Of a DNA stretch of 64,000 nt, positions 56,215 through 64,000 are shown in pieces. The notes below the pieces were generated by a model. That model ran no database searches and was not told where the DNA came from. It saw only the letters and a list, made by a program, of their open reading frames with translations. Origin of the DNA: Chionoecetes opilio (Eukaryota > Arthropoda > Malacostraca > Decapoda > Majidae); NCBI GenBank assembly GCA_016584305.1, contig JACEEZ010002651.1, positions 28,501 to 92,500 on the forward strand, read 5' to 3'. The position numbers were made by a program, and so were the translations under genes. The first letter of the stretch is position 1. The number at the start of each line of letters is the position of its first letter.

Positions 56215-57360
56215 TCCTTGCACTTTCTGCCATCTTTTCTATATGACCAAACCACCTCAGTGTTGCACTTCACCCCTTTAGCCAATCCACATGTTCATCC
56301 CTTCATCCTTACTTGACATTCCGAACCTGTTATACACACCTTCATTGCAATCACCCTCCATTCTTCTCATACCACAGGCACTTCTTATATCTCTCTCATT
56401 TCATCTGCTTGAATCCTTGACCTTTGTGTTTCATTCAACATCCAACTCTGTTTTGCATAATATTATTGCATGTTTCAGTCCCAGTTTATAAATCCATGCT
56501 TACAGTCATTCCGTTCATTATACATGCTAGGGATCCAATCACATATCTTCTTTATAATGCTCTTTATCTAGTCTCACCTGAGATGCTTTCATACTTACAC
56601 ATGATCGAAAGAAGATACTTAACCTTCCTGCACCTTTTTCAATCTTTTCTCATTTTGCTTTATTTCACATTTCTTTGGACATTCGACTGTTACTCTATAT
56701 GAGCTTTCAAAATGTACCACTTCACTCTTACTCCTTTAAAAAATCATCACCTTACTTTTGTAAACATTCATCCTCAGCTTTCGTCATCTGCACATATTAT
56801 CAAACATGTTGATATGTTTCTGTAAGTTTTTCTTATTCTCCGCGATCAGAACTGTATCATCTGCAAAAAAAATTGTATTCAACAACCATTGCTGCCAATT
56901 ACATACATTTCCACGCCAGCATCTCCAACTTTGCTCTTATTATAACGTCCATGTAGCTATAGGTTAAATAGCCACGCGGACATCATATATACTTGCCTTA
57001 CATCTGCTTGTATTCTAAAACTTTAACTCATTTTTCACCTTACCCCAATACATGCCATTGCATCCAAATGAAAAGCTTTGACACCATTTATTAACTTCCC
57101 ACCTACACCATACACCTTCAATACATCCCACGTAGCTGTTCAATTAATTATTATCATATCCTTATCAAGATCAATGAATGTAGTATAAACTTTCTTCCCT
57201 TGCGTTAGCATTCTCTCATCTGCAATCCTGACTGAATAAATCAGATCTCCACATGCCGTATTTAATTCTTATCAGTCGCAATTTTTCCATAAACCTTTCC
57301 AGCTAAACCCAATACTTATAATTCCTTAATAGCCACTTCTATAAAAGAGAGGACCTAGTG
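56215..57360 (-). mobile_element. Decayed LINE fragment N
   Basis: The minus strand yields GKKVYTTFIDLDKD (motif A relic), DVLKVYGVGGKLINGVKAFH, FADDTVLIAENKKNLQKHIN (motif C) and LRMNVYKSKVMIF in shifting frames. The motifs differ from RTE, J, K and L. The clade is not assigned. Confidence 0.65.
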
Positions 57361-58231
57361 GCAAATGTCATGTGGTTATATAAGGCAACATTGCTACCAA
57401 AGATGATTGCAAACTCTGTACACAGAAGCCCCAACTGCAGAGCAAAGGTTTTGTGTTTTTTTTTATGATGGGGCAGTAAGACCGTGTAAAGACCAGTAAA
57501 GACATGCAGGAGTCTCTTGTCGCCACCTGCATCACCTCAAATACCTCTGTTTTGCTGTTTTGGCTTCCGGAACTACAACAGAGATACTGCATTGACCTTG
57601 GTTCTAGGTATTGCTCTATTGCTTAACATATGTCAAGTGATAGGTGACAAGGAGGGAATAAGTTGCAGAGCAGTGCGGACGAGTTTAACATTGTGGTTAT
57701 TAGGCAGGGGCCATGAAGGGTAATTACTAATTAGGTTTATGATGAAAAAGTGAGGGCTAAAATGGTGGAAATACTTGCCTCAGGCAAGATGATGTTACAG
57801 TGCAGTGCTACTTTGATAATGTGTTATCCTTAGTTACACAATACCATCAGCAAGTTAATTGTATTCCAGTGTTGTTGTTCTTTATGTCTATCAACCAGCA
57901 AGATGATTAGTCAAAGTTGTTATCCAAGCTAAAGTAAAGGTAAGATTAAATTGGTTGGGCAGCATCATTACAGTGGTTTATTTTAGTGGTTTGCATCATG
58001 GTCATTACAGTGATGGCTTTGTCATCACTGTTCATGATTATCATTTCGATATACTGCATCTAATAAACGTTCTCAATTTCATGGGCATTGCACTAACTCA
58101 GAAGTGTGTTTAACCGTCACATTTTATTGTTTTCTATATATGACTTTTCTTCTGTATTTGAATATTCTTAGGTGATATGCACCCTTGTAAGTGTATGTAG
58201 GGACAGTTTGTTTAAAAGTACTACTTTTCAG
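57361..58231. other. Intronic sequence, nothing recognised
   Basis: No exon or element was recognised. It closes with the acceptor CTACTTTTCAG. Confidence 0.4.
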
Positions 58232-58350
58232 GTATAACCACATCAAGACAAACACCAATGATGTGGAATTTAGTTTGATTCGGAAGGAAATGGAAGATAT
58301 TGATGCATATATCCTGAAAGCTGAAGCTGAGTTGACGTGGAACTGTCAAG
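58232..58350 (+). CDS. Axonemal dynein heavy chain, exon 6 of 6 in window
   Basis: One base after CTACTTTTCAG completes the tryptophan codon of exon 5, giving D-W-Y-N. The exon then reads YNHIKTNTNDVEFSLIRKEM, DIDAYILKAEAELTWNC, and ends one base into a codon before GTGAGG. This is the family motif WYN.I......VE..LI..EL..ID..L..AE..L.W, the end of DHC_N1. The next exon must start in phase 1 and is not found before 64000. A CA array begins 48 bp after the donor. Confidence 0.9.
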
Positions 58351-58395
58351 GTGAGGTTTCATAATACTCTTCATAAGTAGCATAAATAAATATGA

Positions 58396-58397
<2 letters not shown>

Positions 58398-58491
<94 letters not shown>

Positions 58492-58497
58492 ATACAC

Positions 58498-58541
<44 letters not shown>
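58398..58541. repeat. (CA)n microsatellite with CATA interruptions
   Basis: About 145 bp of CA with a few CATACA units. Its right end meets the mariner element directly. Confidence 0.98.
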
Positions 58542-58544
<3 letters not shown>

Positions 58545-59641
58545 GTACATCGAAATTCCTCCGCGAGGCCGTGTTCCTGATCGTAGATCGATTTTATTGT
58601 GGGTGGATGCCTTCAGGGAAACGGGGAATGTTTCCAAAATAAACAAAGGACCTACGAGGACCGTTACAACACCTGAAAATATCGAACGAGTTCGTCAGGC
58701 TATGCTACGGTCGCCCAAGCGTTCTACTCGTAAACATGCAGTTGCCCTTGGCATGCCGGGACGTTCTCTTCGTCGAATTCTTCACGCTGAACTCCATTTT
58801 CACCCATACAAAATGAATGTGGTCCAACAACTGACGGAACGTGATTATGTAACCCGACAAACATCATGTGAGCAGCTGGTTGACACCTTACCCAACGACG
58901 CACCTGTGTTCTTCTCTGACGAGGCACACTTACACCTTAGTGGCTGTGTTAACAAACAGAATATGCGTTACTGGAGTGAAACAAATCCCAGGGAACTTCA
59001 TGAGAGGCCCCTTCATTCGGATCGTGTAACGGTATGGTGTGCAATTTCAAGCGTAGGGATCATTTGCCCTTACTTTTTCCAAGAAAACGGTCGTGCTGTA
59101 ACCGTGAATTCACACCGTTATTTGACAATGCTCCAGGAGTTTTTTTGCCTGCTCTCGATGAAATGGAACTTGAGAATGTGTGGTTTCAGCAAGATAGGGC
59201 CACAGCCCACACCGCCAGGATTTCAATGGATTTTTTGAGAGAATCCTTTCCCGGGCGACTGATCTCCCTGAGAGGGGACGTAAACTGGCCTGCACGCTCG
59301 CCTGAATTAGCGCCCTGTGATTATTTCCTGTGGGGTTATCTCAAATTCCTGGTTTATAACGATCGTCCACAGACCCTGGAAGCCTTACAGAATAACATCC
59401 GAGCCGAAATTGCCAATATACCGGTCAACATGCTTGAAAGAGTGGACCAAAATTTCCGAAATCGTCTGACTCAGTGTATTGACAATGGAGGCCGACATTT
59501 AAAAGATATGCTCTTTAAAACTGTGTAAAATTAAATCTCCTATGTTGTGTGACAAACATAAAATAACAATACAGATTTGTGAAGCGTTCACAGTTTTTTA
59601 TTTCATTTTCAAATAAGGAAGTTCCCACGACCCACCCTGTA
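58545..59641 (+). mobile_element. Mariner-type transposon, 5' truncated, DD41D-like transposase
   Basis: Two overlapping frames make one transposase. The first reads LWVDAFRETGNVSKINKGPT, SPKRSTRKHAVALGMPGRSL, FFSDEAHLHLSGCVNKQNMR (first D) and SDRVTVWCAISS. The second reads MELENVWFQQDRATAHTARI (second D) and ARSPELAPCDYFLWGYLKFL (third D). Forty-one residues separate the second and third aspartates, as in DD41D (rosa-type) Tc1/mariner members. A one-base change in the T7 run near 59140 shifts the frame. The N-terminal DNA-binding part is missing and the 5' side is replaced by the CA array. The right end GTTCCCACGACCCACCCTG is followed by TA. It cuts and pastes at TA sites when intact; this copy is defective. 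Confidence 0.88.
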
Positions 59642-59684
59642 TATGAATTCATGGTTTATAGGAAGATATCACTAACCAGTCATG

Positions 59685-60654
<970 letters not shown>

Positions 60655-60723
<69 letters not shown>

Positions 60724-60774
60724 CGTATATATATATAGTATAATATGTAATATATATATGTATATATATATATA

Positions 60775-60858
<84 letters not shown>
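60655..60858. repeat. (TA)n microsatellite, interrupted
   Basis: A TA array with GTATATATATACG-type interruptions near 60710-60775. Confidence 0.97.
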
Positions 60859-60861
<3 letters not shown>

Positions 60862-60862
<1 letters not shown>

Positions 60863-60935
60863 ATAGACCACTGTAAATCTAGACTGCGCACGGAATATCG
60901 GCCTGTTGCACAATGGCTTTTAAGTTAAGAGTACT
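60862..60935. mobile_element. CATAGACCACT-family fragment
   Basis: CATAGACCACTGTAAATCTA, GACTGCGCACGGAATATCGG and CCTGTTGCACAATGG match 43493-43560. It borders the TA array on one side and the broken gene on the other. Confidence 0.7.
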
Positions 60936-60939
60936 GCTG

Positions 60940-61602
60940 TTTTCCTACTGGCTGCTTTGTACAATTTCACAAGGCATGGTGCATGATATTTGGCATCCTG
61001 TGCCACCAGGTCGCCGGAGCTAGGTTTTGTAATGAGTTCTTAATCTTGAAGCTTCAGGGCGCATTGCTTTACTCGATCGGACAGTTTGGGCATCATGGCA
61101 TCATGCAGAGAGGCACGTTCCGCTGCAACTTCATCACAGAAGAAACATACATCACCTTCAGAAGGTCGGTCTTTTCGTGAAAACTGTCGCCGCGTGTAAA
61201 GGCGATCTCGGATGTCACTTTCACATGGAGGTATTGCAACTGTCTAACTGTCTTAAGTCGTGCTAGACGACTTGAAGAACATTTCAAACGGCAAGATGAG
61301 AGCCATTGTGCGCTATGTTTGGTAAGTGTCTGAGGGATACCATCGCCATCATCTAATTGTGCTATGTGCACGCCAACTGGCTGTTCACCTAATTCTCGAA
61401 ACTTTGTTAAATTGTCACCCACACGGTGATACCCAGCCCCAACATCTGTCCTCTTTGATTTTGCTGGGCACTGGAGAGGCTCTGAAAAATGTTCTTTACA
61501 AAGGGCACAACGACTCCAAACGATGGGAGGATAGCCAACTGTCGATGTAGATGGTTGCAGACTGTAATCTTCTACGATCTTACATCGCTTCTTCGCCGAC
61601 AT
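60940..61602 (-). pseudogene. N-terminal part of the GCDT/CXC protein family
   Basis: From an ATG at 61602 the minus strand reads MSAKKRCKIVEDYSLQPSTS, then CALCKEHFSEPLQCPAKSKR, TDVGAGYHRVGDNLTKFREL, DDGDGIPQTLTKHSAQWLSS and CRLKCS. A frameshift near 61180-61160 follows, then FSRKDRPSEGDVCFFCDEVA, a stop (near 61040), and DLVAQDAKYHAPCLVKLY. Paired CxxC/CxxH positions suggest zinc binding. From memory this is the conserved N-terminus of uncharacterised invertebrate proteins whose C-terminus carries the GCDT and CXC parts seen at 11041-11936. A good acceptor (TTCTCTTCTTGCAG) lies upstream of the ATG, suggesting a 5' UTR intron, so it is not a processed copy. It is cut off at 60940. Confidence 0.65.
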
Positions 61603-62003
61603 GGTGGATTCTACTTCTGATCAGTCACCTGCAAGAAGAGAAGTATTATATTAATATATTTTATATTATATATATATATTTATCTTGAATATCAGCTTAA
61701 TCGGGATTTTAATGCCTTCTAGCGACAAATGAGTGGTGCCATTGGTGTCCTTATGTATGAAAACATATAAAACGATATGTTATTCATGTCTATGTGATAT
61801 ATATTCAGAAAGATATGACGTAAAATAGATTTTCACGATTCAGATGGCGGCCAACTTGGATTTCCCCACTTTATGGGTGTCAAAGGGAAAAATGTGCTTG
61901 GCCCTATATCTGAGATCATTTAGTATGTCATGATCATCAAATGTGCCAATTTTGGTGCTTTTACCACAAAAGCCACAATCATATCACATAATTGCCTAAC
62001 TAC
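61603..62003. other. Sequence upstream of the broken GCDT/CXC gene
   Basis: It contains the putative splice acceptor at 61628-61641 (minus strand) and TA-rich sequence. No further exon was recognised. Confidence 0.4.
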
Positions 62004-62505
62004 ATTATGGACATACAAGGTATGTAAAACTTTCCAAGATCTACATGTCCTCGCCGCACGCATGAACAGACTGTACTGTTTCATCTAGTAAGCCTCCAAA
62101 CACCTGGACCTTGGTCTTAAGCCAGGAGACCTCAAGTCCCAAAGGCTTTGCCTCCTCGTGCAGCGCCTCGAGAGCTATCACCAGGACCTCCAGCGACTCC
62201 TGGCAAAATTAATGCATCATCGGCAAAAAACAAGATCAGTGATCTTGGTGTTGCCGAGGGATGCTCCACAATCCCTTTGATCTACAACTTTGCCCAATAC
62301 CCAGTACATACAAGTGTTGAAAAGTGATGGGGCGACGCACCCTAGCCTTACTCCTGTATTAACAGGAAAGAAGCTGGATACACCTCCCCGACACTTCACA
62401 GCACTCTCAGTTCCAGAGTACAGACCAGTCATAGACCCAATAGTCCTTGCAGGAATCCTGCGAAGTCGCAGAAGATCCCAGAGTGACTCACGATGCAATG
62501 GGCCA
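62004..62505 (-). mobile_element. RTE-H, LINE fragment lacking both ends
   Basis: Minus-strand RT codons include HRESLWDLLRLRRIPARTIG, SFFPVNTGVRLGC and SLGNTKITDLVF. It ends leftward near CATTATGGAC, the same region where RTE-D stops. Small deletions break the frame. The SLGNT residues place it in the subfamily of RTE-A and RTE-C. Confidence 0.82.
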
Positions 62506-62884
62506 GATTGTCAAATGTTTTCTTCGGTGAAGAGTGTACTTCGTCACGTAATTGGTACCGTCAAACTATTTTGAGCCGCAACGGATATCGTCGCATCGCA
62601 GTGAAGGTAAAGAAACGAAGACCAAGCACAGACCATGTCTTCACCATTCCCTTCGCTGGCGCTGATCTCCTCTGTACTTTTTATCCCATTATTGGATAAG
62701 ATAAAGACATTTCAGTGACTGTGTTACTTTTTACTTGTTTATTGACGAAATTAACCTTTGTGCGTAATAAAAAGAGTGGTTTGTAAATCTCACCGGGAGA
62801 CATGGGCGGGCTGGGCAGAGCGGTGCACGCGGCGTCTGGCAGGTGCGCTGGTAAATGCGGGGCGGAGCGGGGCGGGGCGGGGCC
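62506..62884. other. Intronic sequence, nothing recognised
   Basis: A G-rich stretch at 62855-62884 (GGGGCGGAGCGGGGCGGGGC) resembles 24960-24995. Confidence 0.4.
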
Positions 62885-63380
62885 ATTCACATCACCCCCA
62901 ACCCATTCACTCACCCATTACCCATCACCCCCGACCCATTCACTCACCCATTACCCATCACCCCCCACCCATTCACTCACCCATTACCCATCACCCCCGA
63001 CCCGATTCACTCACCCATTACCCATCACCACACACCCATTCACTCACCCATTACCCCTCACCTATTCCTTCACCCATCACCCATCACCCCCAACCCATTC
63101 ACTCACCCATCACCCCCCACCCATTCACTCACCCATCACCCCACACCCATTACCCATCACCCCACCCATTCACTCACCCATTACCCATCACCCTACAGCA
63201 AGGCGTCCTCAATTCTCGCAACCCACTTCTTTTTTCACGTCTCGCTAATAGGCTGCCAAAAAAAAAGAAAAAAAAAGTGATCGGATCATCCTATAAGTGG
63301 GCTTAAAACCTTCCCCTGGTCGACCCGGTTCCAGAACTGTGCCATATGATGGGATTACGCCACGGGGGGCGGAACCTATA

Positions 63381-63436
<56 letters not shown>

Positions 63437-63455
63437 TCGCTTATATTATTATAGA
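62885..63455 (-). mobile_element. Inverted second copy of the Helitron-like element
   Basis: In reverse relative to 23788-24560 it shows the TC start (complement at 63455), the CA microsatellite (63383-63434), CTGTGCCATATGATGGGATT, CTCAATTCTCGCAACCCACT and the minisatellite (CCCATTCACTCACCCATTAC units, 62888-63192). The hairpin/CTAG 3' terminus is missing. Confidence 0.65.
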
Positions 63456-64000
63456 TTACTATATATCTACTTTTGTTTATATGTATGGTTTAACCTGCCA
63501 GAAAACTGATACATCTTTGCTATGAAACTGATATACTTGTCATAAATCGTTGATGTTGGTGCTTATAAATGCATACCCGTTATCCCTTATTTTTTTATCT
63601 TTGATATAAGGGAATTCCGCCTAATTTCGGTGGAACTTTGACTACTAATGTTTTAGAGATTATGCTACACATAAGTAGGGAAATTAATTTTGTATTATAC
63701 ACGCACCCCGTAGCCTTTTATGTCTTTCTTCCCATATATAGTGATATGAACAGGGGATCATGCTAGCACAATGTACATGTTGGGAAATTACTGATTTTAA
63801 GGATGCCAATAGAAAATTTAAAACTATATGCAGATATTTAACAATGTCTTCCCCGTTTGTACCACCTGAGTTATGTGTAATAAGAGGCTTCTTATTCTTC
63901 TAACCTCTTGAAGGTTAGGATTGGTTGGAATTTTTTTCTCATAAAAGTAAATACTTAATGGTAGTTTTATTTATGCCATGGTAGATTTTCTCTAGTGTCA
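63456..64000. other. Intronic sequence, nothing recognised
   Basis: No further dynein exon (it would need to start in phase 1) and no element was recognised up to the window's end. Confidence 0.4.

Noticed and set aside
62758..63306. 182-codon frame rich in His-Ser-Pro
   Set aside because: It translates the inverted minisatellite in three frames with similar product.

Overview
This is an intron-rich, repeat-laden stretch of an animal nuclear genome. Arthropod, probably crustacean and perhaps decapod, is my inference. It rests on a dynein gene with long introns, very dense long microsatellites, many families of non-LTR retrotransposons, tRNA-derived SINEs, a mariner element and degenerate TTAGG/CCTAA-like tracts. 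Nothing looks bacterial or viral.

The only host gene I can support well is on the + strand and runs through the whole window. Six exons (2465-2648, 13701-13811, 20563-20798, 36472-36664, 47490-47620, 58232-58350) join in perfectly matched phases, with AG/GT borders at every junction. They encode about 324 consecutive residues of the tail (DHC_N1 region) of an axonemal dynein heavy chain, most like the outer-arm DNAH9/11/17 group. Introns are about 11.1, 6.8, 15.7, 10.8 and 10.6 kb. The gene continues beyond both ends of the window.

The introns are mostly transposable elements, often nested. (1) At least eight copies (RTE-A to RTE-H) of one APE-endonuclease/reverse-transcriptase LINE whose ORF runs straight into a (TGAT)n 3' tail, as in the RTE clade. 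The best copy is at 52475-55360, minus strand. (2) An LTR element at 3170-8361 sits inside RTE-A and itself contains RTE-B. (3) Jockey/CR1/L2-like LINEs of several families lie at 21.8-22.7, 38.0-39.6, 41.2-43.4, 44.4-47.3, 48.1-50.0, 55.4-57.4 and 59.7-60.1 kb. (4) DNA elements: a DD41D mariner-type transposase at 58.5-59.6 kb, a TTAA-flanked element at 42167-43097, a CATAGACCACT-ended family with a 1.4-kb member carrying a 7-bp duplication, a Helitron-like element at 23788-24737, and two foldback families. (5) tRNA-derived SINEs. (6) Two probable solo LTRs.

Two separate loci carry broken pieces of one uncharacterised invertebrate protein family. The N-terminal zinc-binding part is at 60940-61602. 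The GCDT motif plus a tesmin/TSO1-like CXC domain is at 11041-11936, inside a large inverted repeat. This is the least understood protein-coding content here. The stretch from about 50.0 to 52.94 kb looks like poorly polished consensus (many homopolymer indels), so apparent features there need caution.
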